From contig DASUWY010000060.1 in assembly GCA_036378175.1 (NCBI GenBank), forward strand, positions 1 through 64,000: a stretch of DNA of 64,000 nucleotides, given 5' to 3'. The DNA comes from Thermoleophilaceae bacterium (GTDB taxonomy: Bacteria > Actinomycetota > Thermoleophilia > Solirubrobacterales > Thermoleophilaceae). The position numbers and the translations under genes were made by a program. Position 1 is the first letter of the stretch, and each line of letters starts with the position of its first letter. Under the pieces are notes generated by a model. It made no database searches. It was not told the DNA's origin and saw only the letters and a list, made by a program, of their open reading frames with translations. Shown here one piece after another: positions 25,814 to 34,343 of this stretch.

Positions 25814-26065
25814 ATGGCCGAGCAACATGACTGGCTGTCGGTGACCCTTGACGCGCGCGTGCGCGACGAACTCGCCACCGCCGTGGCCTCGGTTTCGAAC
25901 GGCAACGAAGAGGTCCGCAACCACCTGATGCGGGTTCTCCGATCGAGCCGCTCGGATCTGCTGCTCGACCGCGAGCAGGGAGCCCTGGTGCTGCGCGCCA
26001 TCACCGCGCAGCGGCAGCTGCCGGCGCTCAAGGCGCGTCTCGAAGCGTTCCTGGAAGACCGCTAG
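25814..26065 (+). CDS. small hypothetical protein
   Basis: 83 residues, mostly helical and charged: an N-terminal DWLSVTLDARVRDELATAVAS, then HLMRVLRSSRSDLLLDREQG and a C-terminal LPALKARLEAFLED. No recognised family, no signal peptide, no metal motif. Coding character and an ATG in a plausible spot between fgd and the PPOX gene support it. The function is unknown. Confidence 0.55.
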   Translation: MAEQHDWLSVTLDARVRDELATAVASVSNGNEEVRNHLMRVLRSSRSDLLLDREQGALVLRAITAQRQLPALKARLEAFLEDR

Positions 26066-26168
26066 AACCGGGGCAACAGAGCCGTACTTAACGCGTCTTC
26101 CGTCGCGGAAATACCTGATGTAGGCGCCGCCGGCGGGATGCACACTGACCGTGGGAAGGAGGAATTCC

Positions 26169-26606
26169 ATGGCCACTCAGACGATCGAGCGCCCGGCCGA
26201 GCGGTATGCCGCTGACCTGGAGGCGCTCTTCCCCGGCCGCTTCCTCAGCGTGACGAGCTTCAAGCGCGACGGCACGGGTGTCGCCACGCCGCTCTGGTTC
26301 GTCTCCGACGGAAGCCGCCTGTTCGCATTCACCGACCTTCACTCGCCGAAGGTGTGGCGCATCCGCCGCAACCCCGAGGTGCTGATCGCCTCCTGCCGCC
26401 CGGACGGCAAGCTCCGCATGGCGCCGGTACCGGCGCACGCGGAGGTGCTCACGGCAACTCCGGAGCTGGAGCGCGTGCGGGAGCTCCTGACCGACCGCTA
26501 CAGGATCTCGTACCGGCTCGTGATGCTCGCGTACCGGATCGGCCGCCGCATCCGTGGGCAGAGCAGCGTGGCTGACGGGGCGGCCCTGGCGATCAGCGTC
26601 GACTAG
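26169..26606 (+). CDS. PPOX-class F420-dependent oxidoreductase
   Basis: 145 residues from ATG 26169, which has a strong GGAAGGAGGAATTCC leader. The split-barrel pyridoxamine-oxidase fold is indicated by FLSVTSFKRDGTGVATPLWFVSDG, LFAFTDLHSPKVWRIRRNPEVLIA and KLRMAPVPAHAEVL. Actinobacterial proteins of this group bind F420 and reduce small conjugated substrates such as biliverdin-like or quinone compounds. The substrate is unknown here. It is followed by a GGGAAAACCCGCAC motif (26607-26620). Confidence 0.85.
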   Translation: MATQTIERPAERYAADLEALFPGRFLSVTSFKRDGTGVATPLWFVSDGSRLFAFTDLHSPKVWRIRRNPEVLIASCRPDGKLRMAPVPAHAEVLTATPELERVRELLTDRYRISYRLVMLAYRIGRRIRGQSSVADGAALAISVD

Positions 26607-26674
26607 GGAAAACCCGCACTCAAGTCGGTGAGGCCCCGGATGGCGCCGGCGGCCCTACCGGCCATGCTCGGCGT

Positions 26675-28564
26675 GTGGAATCGATCCCGCGAACAGTGCC
26701 TGCACGAGTACGCACAGCGCTCGTGGAGGACCGGGCGCGAATTCTCGCCGCGGTGGCGGCGTTCGCAATCGCGGTCGGCGGCATCCTGCATCTCGCGGGC
26801 GAGCCGAACGCGGGGGACCAGGTATGGCGCGCCGCTGTGGCGCTGCTCGCGGCGGAGCTGGCGTATGAGGTCGCCAGGACGGTCGTGGTCGAGCACCACC
26901 TCGGGGTCGACACGATCGCCCTCGTGGCGATGCTCGGCGCGCTGGCGCTCGACGAGCTGCTCGCCGGTGCGGTGATCGGGCTCATGTTCTCCGGCGGGGA
27001 GGCCCTCGAGGCAGCAGCGTCGAAGCGCGCGCGGCGTGAGCTCACAGCGCTCGTTCAGCGCGCGCCGAAGACGGCTCGGAAGCATGTGGACTCACAGCTC
27101 GTCGAGGTGGACGTGGACGAGGTCCAGGTCGGCGACGTGGTGCTCGTGCGCACCGGTGAGGTGATCCCGGTGGACGGCACGGTGGTGAGCCACGAGGCGG
27201 TGGTGGACACGAGCACGCTCACCGGCGAGCCGCTTCCGGTCACGCTCGCGGCGGGGATGGACGTGCTCGGCGGCACGGCCAACGCGGGGGCGCCCTTCGA
27301 CGTTCGCGCGGGCCGTCCGGCCGCCGAGAGCGCCTATGCCGCGCTCGTCCGGCTTGTGGAGCAGGCTCAGGCGCAGCGCGCGCCGTTCGTTCGGATGGCG
27401 GACCGCTACGCGGGCTTCTTCCTGCCCGTCACCCTGATCATGGCGGGCGCCGCGTGGGCAGTCAGCGGCGACCCGGTGCGCGCGCTCGCCGTGGTGGTGG
27501 TGGCCACGCCGTGCCCGCTGATCCTCGCCGCGCCGATCGCGCTCGTGTCCGGTGTTTCGCGCGCGGCCCGGGCTGGTGTGCTGGTGAAGGGCGCCGGGGC
27601 CATCGAGACGCTGGGCGAGGCGCGGACGGTGCTCTTCGACAAGACGGGCACGCTCACGGTCGGCACCCCCGACGTACGCGAGATCCTCACCACCAATGGC
27701 ATTCCCGCCGGCGAGGTGCTGAGGCTCGCCGCGTCCGTCGACCGAATGTCCGCCCACGTGCTCGGCGAGGCGCTCGTGCGTGCCGCAGGCGAGGCGGAGC
27801 TGCCTCTGAGCCTTCCGAGCGAGGTGCGTGAGGATCCGGGTCAGGGCATCGCCGGCACCGTGGACTCGCGGCGCGTGGTGGTGGGCAGCAGGGACTTCCT
27901 TCGGGACGCCGGGTACTCCGCCGAGGAGGTGGCGGCCGCCGGCATTCTCGGCACCCGCGGTTCGGGCGAGGCCCGCGTGATGGTGGGCGTCGACGGGCGG
28001 GTGGCGGGCGTGATCGTGATGGCGGACGAGCCGCGCCCGGATGCCGACCGGATCGTGGATCGCCTGCGTGCCGAGGGCGTGCGGCACGTGGCGATGGTGT
28101 CGGGCGACCGCCGCTCAGTTGCCGAGCGAATCGGACGCGAGCTGCATGTGGACCGCGTGTACGCGGAGCAGTCGCCGGAGGACAAGCTGGAGGTGGTGCG
28201 CCGCCTGCGCGAGGACCACGAGCTGGGTCCGGTGGTGATGGTGGGGGACGGGGTGAACGACGCGCCCGCGCTCGCGATCGCCGACCTCGGCATCGCGATG
28301 GGAGTGGCGGGCGCCACCGTCTCCTCGGAAACCGCCGATGCGGTGATCACCGTGGACAGGATTGATCGCGTGGCCGACGCGATCCACACGGGACGCCGTT
28401 CGCTGCACATCGCCCGCCAGAGCGTGCTCGCCGGGATGACGATCAGCATCGCGGCGATGTTCGTCGCGGCCGCCGGTTACCTGGCGCCTGTGGCGGGCGC
28501 CCTATTCCAAGAGGTCGTCGACCTCGCCGTGATCCTCAACGCGCTGCGGGCCCTCCGCGGCTAG
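26675..28564 (+). CDS. P1B-type heavy-metal-transporting ATPase with a TPC motif
   Basis: 629 residues from GTG 26675. The phosphorylation motif FDKTGTLTVG has Asp322, the actuator TGE is in LTGEPLPV, and the hinge is VVMVGDGVNDAPAL. The metal-selecting helix reads ATPCPLILA (Thr278-Pro-Cys280) instead of the CPC of Cu/Zn/Cd pumps. There is no N-terminal metal-binding CXXC domain, and the nucleotide-domain His motif reads SAHV rather than SEHP. The substrate metal cannot be assigned with confidence; TPC-type pumps have been linked to Ni/Fe. A small conserved-looking membrane protein follows. Confidence 0.92.
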   Translation: MESIPRTVPARVRTALVEDRARILAAVAAFAIAVGGILHLAGEPNAGDQVWRAAVALLAAELAYEVARTVVVEHHLGVDTIALVAMLGALALDELLAGAVIGLMFSGGEALEAAASKRARRELTALVQRAPKTARKHVDSQLVEVDVDEVQVGDVVLVRTGEVIPVDGTVVSHEAVVDTSTLTGEPLPVTLAAGMDVLGGTANAGAPFDVRAGRPAAESAYAALVRLVEQAQAQRAPFVRMADRYAGFFLPVTLIMAGAAWAVSGDPVRALAVVVVATPCPLILAAPIALVSGVSRAARAGVLVKGAGAIETLGEARTVLFDKTGTLTVGTPDVREILTTNGIPAGEVLRLAASVDRMSAHVLGEALVRAAGEAELPLSLPSEVREDPGQGIAGTVDSRRVVVGSRDFLRDAGYSAEEVAAAGILGTRGSGEARVMVGVDGRVAGVIVMADEPRPDADRIVDRLRAEGVRHVAMVSGDRRSVAERIGRELHVDRVYAEQSPEDKLEVVRRLREDHELGPVVMVGDGVNDAPALAIADLGIAMGVAGATVSSETADAVITVDRIDRVADAIHTGRRSLHIARQSVLAGMTISIAAMFVAAAGYLAPVAGALFQEVVDLAVILNALRALRG

Positions 28565-28617
28565 GGCATTGACGCGGGCGGATCCGGGTAGTCCCTCCGC
28601 CGAGGGAAAGGAGTCTC

Positions 28618-28935
28618 ATGTACACGCTTGCAAGAGTCGTACGGCTCGCCACCACTGTGGCGGTCGTGATCATCGTCGCCGGGATCCTGATCCACGTACT
28701 CGGCGCCAACACCTCAAACGGGATCGTCTCGGCCGTGAATGACGCGGCGAAGTGGCTCGTTCAGCCGTTCAACAGCGTCTTCCACATCCACAACCACAAG
28801 ACGAACATCGCCGTGAACTGGGGTCTGGCCGCCGTGATCTATGCGGTGGTGGGTGGCTTCATCGCCCGGGCGCTTGCGCGCGCGAGCGTCGCACGCGGGC
28901 CGCGCCGCGGTTATCGCCGCAGCCCAGCCGTCTAG
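28618..28935 (+). CDS. small actinobacterial-type membrane protein
   Basis: 105 residues; GGAAAGGAG lies just before ATG 28618. Two transmembrane helices (TTVAVVIIVAGILIHVLGA and WGLAAVIYAVVGGFIARAL) enclose a loop with DAAKWLVQPFNSVF and a histidine-rich HIHNHKTN. Similar two-helix proteins occur widely in Actinobacteria without known role. Position 53 bp behind the P1B ATPase and the His cluster make a metal-related role conceivable but unproven. Its stop overlaps the convergent DUF779 stop (4 bp). Confidence 0.7.
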   Translation: MYTLARVVRLATTVAVVIIVAGILIHVLGANTSNGIVSAVNDAAKWLVQPFNSVFHIHNHKTNIAVNWGLAAVIYAVVGGFIARALARASVARGPRRGYRRSPAV

Positions 28936-29252
28936 CCGTCGCGCGCCACAAAGTGGACGCCTCCGGGGCCCTCCAGCGAGAGGGTGTCGGAGGCGCCCTG
29001 CGCGACATCCACCACGATCGTGGGATGGTGCCAGCGGTCGTCCTGCTCGGCGTCGATGTAGAAGGGCACGCCCTCGATCTCCCCAAGCAGCACGTCGTTC
29101 GGGCCCGGCGGCATCTCGTCCTGTCGGAGGCACATCGGGGAGCTGCCGTCACAGCAGCCCCCCGACTGGAAGAACGCCACCGGTCCGTGCTCGGCCTCGA
29201 GGCGGCGAATCGTTTCGATCGCCGCCTCGGTGGCCGTTACACGTCCGCTCAT
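28932..29252 (-). CDS. DUF779 protein, aldehyde dehydrogenase partner
   Basis: 106 residues. The conserved cysteine block FFQSGGCCDGSSPMC and the C-terminal DTLSLEGPGGVHFVAR identify DUF779. Genes of this family almost always sit beside acetaldehyde-type aldehyde dehydrogenases. Here the start is only 4 bp behind the aldehyde dehydrogenase stop, so they form one operon. The cluster of Cys residues suggests metal or redox chemistry, possibly protecting or regulating the dehydrogenase; the exact job is not known. Confidence 0.9.
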   Translation of the reverse strand: MSGRVTATEAAIETIRRLEAEHGPVAFFQSGGCCDGSSPMCLRQDEMPPGPNDVLLGEIEGVPFYIDAEQDDRWHHPTIVVDVAQGASDTLSLEGPGGVHFVARDG

Positions 29253-29256
29253 CGGC

Positions 29257-30801
29257 CTAGAAGAAGCCGAGCGGCTTCGGGTCGTAGCTCACGAGCAGGC
29301 ACTTGGTCTGCGTGTAGTGGTCGAGCATCATCTTGTGCGTCTCCCGACCGACGCCGGACTGCTTGTACCCGCCGAACGCCGCGTGCGCCGGATAGAGGTG
29401 GTAGCAGTTGGTCCACACCCGACCTGCCTTGATGCCGCGGCCCATCCGGTAGGCACGGCTGCCGTCCCGCGACCACACGCCGGCCCCGAGGCCGTACGTC
29501 GTGTCGTTCGCGATCTCGAGCGCCTCCGCCTCGTCCTTGAAGGTGGTGAGCGCAAGCACGGGTCCGAAGATCTCCTCCTGGAACACCCGCATGTCGTTCG
29601 TGCCCTTCAGCACGGTGGGCTTGTAGTAGTAGCCGCCCTCGAGCTCGCCGTCGTGATGCCAGCGCTCGCCGCCGATGAGCACCTCGGCGCCCTCGTCGCG
29701 GCCGATCTGCACGTAGCTCTCGATCTTCTCGAGCTGCGCGGCCGACACCTGCGGCCCGATCTGCGTGGAGATGTCGAGCGGGTGACCGCCCTTGATCGCC
29801 TCGATCCGCGGGAGCACTCTCTCGATGAACTCCTCGTAGATCGACTCCTGCACCAGGGCGCGGGACGGACACGTGCACACCTCGCCCTTGTTGAAGGCGT
29901 AGAGCACGAGCCCCTCGATCGTCTTGTCGAGGAAGTCGTCGTCGGCGGCCATCACGTCCTCGAAGAAGATGTTCGGCGACTTGCCGCCGAGCTCCGTCGT
30001 CGAGGGGATGATGTTCTGCGCCGCGTACTGCATGATCAGGCGGCCGGTGACGGTCTCGCCTGTGAACGCGACCTTCGCGATCCGCTTGTTCGACGCAAGC
30101 GCGCGGCCGATCTCGGCACCCGGGCCGTTCACGACGTTGATCACGCCGGCGGGCACGACGTCCTGGATCAGCTCGCAGAGCTTGAGAATCGACCACGGGG
30201 TCGGGCTCGCGGGCTTCACCACCGTGCAGTTGCCGCCGGCGAGCGCCGGAGCGATCTTCCACGCGGCCATCAGCAGCGGGAAGTTGAACGGGATGATCTG
30301 ACCCACCACGCCCAGCGGTTCGCGGAAGTGGTAGGCCACGGTGTCCTTGTCGATCTCCGCGATCGACCCCTCCTCGGCGCGGATCGCGCCCGCGAAGTAG
30401 CGGAAGTGATCGGCGGCCAGCGGGATGTCGGCGGCGAGCGTCTCACGGACGGGCTTGCCGTTCTCCCAGGTCTCTGCGACGGCGAGCATCTCCTTGTGCT
30501 CGTCGATCGCGTCGGCGATTGCGTTCAGCACGGCTGCGCGCTCGGCTAGCGATGCCTCGCCCCATGCCTCCTTGGCCGCGTGTGCGGCGTCGAGCGCCAA
30601 CTCGATGTCGTCCGCCGTCGAGCGAGGAACCTCGCAGAACGGCTGACCGGTTACCGGGCTCAGGTTCTCGTGGTACTGGCTGGTGCTCGGTGGCATCCAG
30701 CGCCCCGCGATGAAGTTCTCATAGCGCGGCTTGAGGTCCACGGGGCTGCCGGCGCGGCCCGGCGCCGCGTAAGTGGTGGCAGTCTCAGCCATGGTTGCCA
30801 T
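29257..30801 (-). CDS. NAD-dependent aldehyde dehydrogenase (ExaC/AcoD-like)
   Basis: 514 residues. The start ATG 30801 is set by AAGGAGG (30806-30812). NAD-binding and catalytic elements: [31 protein letters not shown], catalytic Glu270 in TELGGKSPN and nucleophile Cys309 in [11 protein letters not shown], then EEIFGPVL and [28 protein letters not shown] is characteristic of the acetaldehyde/ExaC-type dehydrogenases linked to alcohol use. It is followed by the DUF779 partner gene. It oxidises aldehydes to acids in the cytosol. Confidence 0.95.
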   Translation of the reverse strand: MATMAETATTYAAPGRAGSPVDLKPRYENFIAGRWMPPSTSQYHENLSPVTGQPFCEVPRSTADDIELALDAAHAAKEAWGEASLAERAAVLNAIADAIDEHKEMLAVAETWENGKPVRETLAADIPLAADHFRYFAGAIRAEEGSIAEIDKDTVAYHFREPLGVVGQIIPFNFPLLMAAWKIAPALAGGNCTVVKPASPTPWSILKLCELIQDVVPAGVINVVNGPGAEIGRALASNKRIAKVAFTGETVTGRLIMQYAAQNIIPSTTELGGKSPNIFFEDVMAADDDFLDKTIEGLVLYAFNKGEVCTCPSRALVQESIYEEFIERVLPRIEAIKGGHPLDISTQIGPQVSAAQLEKIESYVQIGRDEGAEVLIGGERWHHDGELEGGYYYKPTVLKGTNDMRVFQEEIFGPVLALTTFKDEAEALEIANDTTYGLGAGVWSRDGSRAYRMGRGIKAGRVWTNCYHLYPAHAAFGGYKQSGVGRETHKMMLDHYTQTKCLLVSYDPKPLGFF

Positions 30802-30929
30802 ATCACCCTCCTTGGGGTTTTCGTCTACCTGCAAGCGCAGCACGTGCGCGCCGCCGGCACATCCGCCCGCGCCACTGCACGGCCCTCGGGGAAACCCGCA
30901 CTCGCGGCAGCTCAGCGCTTCAAGAACTC

Positions 30930-30954
30930 GATTTGGGGGCGGCAACTGGGGTAA
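30930..30954 (+). promoter_or_regulatory. possible sigma-B/sigma-F type promoter before the GT4 gene
   Basis: GATTT (30930-30934) is separated by 14 bp from GGGTAA (30949-30954), close to the GTTT-N14-16-GGGWAW pattern of sigma-B-like factors. The GT4 GTG start is only 10 bp further on, so transcripts would be nearly leaderless. A sigma-B-like factor is encoded at 49236. This is a motif match only. Confidence 0.3.
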
Positions 30955-30964
30955 CCGGCGGCCT

Positions 30965-32181
30965 GTGACCGCTGTCATCGGTGGGCGCGCTCGACGCGGG
31001 CGGCCCAAGATCCTGTTCCTGGCGTGCCATCTGCCTTTTCCACCTCTGAGCGGCGGCCGGCTGCGCGAGCTCGAGTTGATCAAGCGCATCGCGCGCGAAT
31101 GCAGCGTCACGCTGATGGTCGTGTCGAAGACCTTCGAGGAGGACGCGGCCAACCGGCACGAGCTGGAGCGCTACTGCGAGCGAGTGGAAGTCTTCCCTGC
31201 GGAGCCTCTTCCCTCGCGGCCGCTCGAGTCCGGCGAGCCGTTTCACGTCCAGCGCCACCGCTGTGCGGCTCTCGGAGAGGCGGTGGCGAGGGCTCTCCAG
31301 AGCGACCGCTTCGACCTCGTGCACGTGGAGGGCTTCTACCTGATGCAGCACGTTCCGGAGGAGGTGGATGTGCCGGTGCTGCTCGTCGAGCAGAACGTCG
31401 AGTACGACCTCGACCGGCAGCGCGCCCGCCGCGGCATCCGCGACATGCGGACGCAGCGTGCGGAGGTCGAGGCCTGGCGGCGCGCGTCGCTCCTCAGCGT
31501 CCTCACACACGAGGACCACGACATCGTTCTCTCGGCATTCCCGGACGCCGTCGTGAGGCTCGTGCCCGATGGCGCCGACCACCTGCCGCTGCGTTCGGCC
31601 GGGGAACCGAAAGCGCCGCGCCCGGAGAACCCTCTGCTCACGTTCATCGCGAACTTCGGCTACGCGCCGAACGCGGATGCCGCGAGTTACCTCTGCGGGG
31701 AGATCCTGCCGCGCGTGCGGGCGCGTGTACCGGAGGTGAAGCTGTGGCTCGTGGGCACCGACCCGCCGGCCGAGGTGCGGGCACTCGCGGGCGCCGGCGT
31801 GCGGGTGACCGGTCGTGTGCCGGAGATCGCGCCGTACATCGACGTCGCGGACGTGGTGGTGTGCCCGCTGGCGCGTCGGTGGCGGCGTGAAGGTGAAGGC
31901 GATCGAGGCGCTGCGGCGGGGCAAATGCATCGTCACTTCGAGCATCGGCGCGCAGGGCCTGGGTGGGGCGGCGCGCGGCATTGACGATCGCGGATGGGGG
32001 GTCGGATTTCGCGGCCGCAAGCGCGCGGCTCCTCCTCGATGGCGAGCGGCGGGCGGAGGCCGAGGTGCGGGCTGAGCGAGCCGCGCGCACGCTTCCCACC
32101 TGGGACGCCGCGGCAGCGGCCCTCTCGCGCGCGTACGGCGAGCTGCTGAGGCGCCGCGCGGACGTAGCGGTCGGCGCGTAA
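30965..32181 (+). pseudogene. GT4-family glycosyltransferase with two frameshifts
   Basis: From GTG 30965 the first frame encodes a GT-B fold protein: [52 protein letters not shown] and FIANFGYAPNADAASYL, up to DVADVVVCPL. Homology then continues in the next frame (GGGVKVKAIEALRRGKCIVT, SSIGAQGLGGAAR) and after that in the third frame (LTIADGGSDFAAASARLLLD). Each switch is explained by one extra G: near 31870-31871 and near 31977-31978. The donor-binding C-terminal domain is therefore broken. Either the gene has decayed recently or both indels are sequencing/assembly errors. Intact, it would be a sugar transferase of about 400 residues. Confidence 0.8.
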
Positions 32182-32379
32182 ACCGAGCACTAACGCGCCA
32201 GCATCGGCCGTTGCGATATCGGCGGCTCGGTTACTTAGGTTGAAGAAGAAGCTGGAGGGGAACCTGCAGCCTGACTTATCGCTGCTGTCCCCTGTGCGGG
32301 CGGCCAGCGCCGACCCCTTTGAACTGATCAGCCGCCGACCGCCCGCTAGGGCGAGTCTGCCATACCAGGAGCTGCAGCG
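32182..32379 (+). other. intergenic leader region of the glycoside hydrolase gene
   Basis: 198 bp without a convincing reading frame. GCGGGCGG (32296-32303) can pair with CCGCCCGC (32339-32346), enclosing a palindromic CTGATCAG. No U-rich tail follows, so it is not a standard terminator. AGGAG a few bases before ATG 32380 serves the next gene. I recognise no riboswitch family here. Confidence 0.4.
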
Positions 32380-33741
32380 ATGTGGATGATTCGCCCGGCC
32401 GTTATCGCTATGACCATCACGGGTGCGCTGATGCTTGCCGCCACCGCCCGTGCTGACTGGATCGTCACCTATCAGGGCCAGTCGCTCGGACCGTTCCAGA
32501 GCCAGCAGGACGCGAGCACCTACGCACAGCCGGTCGGTGGCACGGTGCAGCAGATCGTCGCGCCCTCCGCCTTGGCGAAACTGGATCCCAACGACAACTC
32601 GAAGGCGGACGTGATCTCGCTGCCGCCGGGCACCGCGACGGTCAACTTTGCTCGAATGGCTTCGACGTCGGGCTGCCCGTGCACCTATCAGAGCGTGCCG
32701 GCAGGCTCACTGCCCATGCAGTACACGCCTCCTGCGGATCAGCCGGTGGTCGACGTTGAGGCGTTGAACAGCAGCGGCCAGCAGCTCGGCACCTGGTTCT
32801 CTGCCACAGCGGGCGGGAAGTTGATCGCCACGACACCGCCCGCACCCGCTCCCGCTCCTGCGACCGATCCTCCACCGCCCACGCCAAGCATGGCGGTGGG
32901 CGTGAATGCCGGCTGCTACGGCACCACCGGTGCCACTGAGCAGCGACAGCTCGGGAGCGTGGTCCGATTCAACACGGGACTCAGCGATACGTGTTTCACC
33001 ACCCTGAAGAACGCCGGGCTGAAGTTCGATGTGAACGTGACCGGCCCTTACACCAGCTCTGGCGTCTCCGGGCTGAACCGCTCGAGCTGGGTGAGCTCGG
33101 CAACGTCGTGGTATCAGGCACACTGCGGCCCCGCCCTCTGCCCCTATTTCGAGGTGTTGAACGAGCCGTACGGGACGTGGTTCTGGGGATCGAGCGCGGA
33201 CAGCCAAGCGAACGCGGACGCCTACGCGGACCTCGTCAAGCGCACCTACAGCGCGTTCCACACCATCTATGGATCTTCGGCGCCGCTGATCCTGGCGGAT
33301 TGCTCCAACCAGTCGTGGACGAACAACTGGTGCTCCGAGTGGACCGGCTCGAGCGCCTATCCGAACGCCCTCGGCTCGACCGACGCGGTGGTCGTGCATG
33401 CGTACGACGGCGAGGCGCACAAGACGGCCGCCACTGCCGGCAATCGAAATCTGGTGTCGGGCGTCCACGCCCAAACCGGCAAGCCCGTGGCTGTGACGGA
33501 GGTGGGCTGGGAGACGGGCAGTGACTGCGACTCGGGGAGCACGCTGTACACCGAGCAAGAGCAGGCCGACAACGTCACCTCGTTTTCGGACTGGGCGAGG
33601 GGCACGGGTTACGTCTCCATGGCGACCTTCTTCACCTATCACGACTTCGGCAGCAGCCCGGTTTGCGGCTATGGGGTGGTGCGCTCGAATGGGACGCACA
33701 AGCTGGCCTACGCGGCGTTGCAGGCGGAGGCGTCCCACTAG
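32380..33741 (+). CDS. secreted clan GH-A glycoside hydrolase-like protein
   Basis: 453 residues. Signal peptide to about residue 25 (TGALMLAATARA), a strand-rich N-terminal module of unknown family (26-150), a Pro/Ala/Thr linker (153-169) and a TIM-barrel-like catalytic region (170-453). The predicted acid/base is Glu262 in FEVLNEPYG and the nucleophile Glu374 in VAVTEVGWET, both at strand ends as in GH5/GH39-like clan-A enzymes; LGSTDAVVVHAYDG lies between. Several cysteines fit an exported protein. The substrate, perhaps a plant or microbial polysaccharide, is not clear. A weak hairpin (33741-33757) follows the stop. Confidence 0.8.
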   Translation: MWMIRPAVIAMTITGALMLAATARADWIVTYQGQSLGPFQSQQDASTYAQPVGGTVQQIVAPSALAKLDPNDNSKADVISLPPGTATVNFARMASTSGCPCTYQSVPAGSLPMQYTPPADQPVVDVEALNSSGQQLGTWFSATAGGKLIATTPPAPAPAPATDPPPPTPSMAVGVNAGCYGTTGATEQRQLGSVVRFNTGLSDTCFTTLKNAGLKFDVNVTGPYTSSGVSGLNRSSWVSSATSWYQAHCGPALCPYFEVLNEPYGTWFWGSSADSQANADAYADLVKRTYSAFHTIYGSSAPLILADCSNQSWTNNWCSEWTGSSAYPNALGSTDAVVVHAYDGEAHKTAATAGNRNLVSGVHAQTGKPVAVTEVGWETGSDCDSGSTLYTEQEQADNVTSFSDWARGTGYVSMATFFTYHDFGSSPVCGYGVVRSNGTHKLAYAALQAEASH

Positions 33742-33921
33742 CGCCGAAGATTGGCGCGCAGGGGGCTCCCCGCGCGGCTACCACGCGGCGGCTCAGCCAA
33801 GGTCATCTCCTTCGCAGATGGGTGGATCGTGCGTCGGCTTCTACCCCGGTGGCGGGCGGTGCACTCAACAACCGCCCCGTCCCGCGCTCCCGCGCCCGGA
33901 CGGCGGCTCTTTGTGAGCCAT

Positions 33922-33948
33922 TGTCAGGTTCCGCTGGCCGCGCGTGTC
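33922..33948 (+). promoter_or_regulatory. ECF41-type promoter before the DoxX-like gene
   Basis: TGTCAGG (33922-33928), a 16-bp spacer and TGTC (33945-33948) match the ECF41 promoter consensus TGTCACA-N16-CGTC with few changes. It lies 8 bp before the DoxX-like ATG and upstream of the ECF41 sigma gene, as expected for the self-contained ECF41 arrangement. The rest of 33742-33956 has no gene. Confidence 0.5.
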
Positions 33949-33956
33949 TACCTGGC

Positions 33957-34313
33957 ATGCACATCGTTTACCTCGCAGTCACCATCCTGGCGGCGGCTGC
34001 CTACAGCTACGCCGCATGCCTGAACTTCGTCGGTGCCGAGTCGGTCAAGGTCGTCGCGGACGCAGTGGAGGTGTCTGAGAAGTGGATGGTGCCGTTCGGA
34101 ACGCTGTTGGCCTCGGGCGCGATCGGGCTCCTCGTGGGCCTCGCTGTGCCCGGGCTCGGCACCGCGGCCGCGATCGGCCTGGTCGTCTACTTCATCTGTG
34201 CCCTCGGTGCGCATCTCCGGGTACGCGACCCTCAGGTTGGCGGAGCGGTCAGCTTCCTGGTTCTGGCGGTCGCCGCCCTGATCGCGGGTCTCGGATACCA
34301 CCATCACTTGTGA
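33957..34313 (+). CDS. DoxX-like membrane protein
   Basis: 118 residues from ATG 33957 with four hydrophobic helices: IVYLAVTILAAAAYSYAAC, MVPFGTLLASGAIGLLVGLA, LGTAAAIGLVVYFICALGAH and FLVLAVAALIAGLGYHHH. The pattern (VSEKWMVPFGTL, AHLRVRD) is that of DoxX_2 proteins, which are frequent neighbours of ECF sigma factors. Gene order DoxX, ECF41 sigma, NTF2-like suggests it is a target of that sigma factor. The long frame from 33663 is not supported upstream of this ATG. Confidence 0.85.
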   Translation: MHIVYLAVTILAAAAYSYAACLNFVGAESVKVVADAVEVSEKWMVPFGTLLASGAIGLLVGLAVPGLGTAAAIGLVVYFICALGAHLRVRDPQVGGAVSFLVLAVAALIAGLGYHHHL

Positions 34314-34343
34314 TGTCGCTCGATTCCACAGGGGTGCGCTCGG

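Noticed and set aside
26607-26620. GGGAAAACCCGCAC as an intrinsic terminator
   Set aside because: The stem would be only three base pairs with no T run; it is better treated as a recurring motif.
30802-31152. Upstream extension of the aldehyde dehydrogenase frame
   Set aside because: It overlaps the divergent glycosyltransferase gene and lacks family similarity; AAGGAGG fixes the start at 30801.
32182-32379. Riboswitch (c-di-AMP or c-di-GMP type) ahead of the secreted hydrolase
   Set aside because: I could not match conserved cores of either class; only a generic GC stem is visible.
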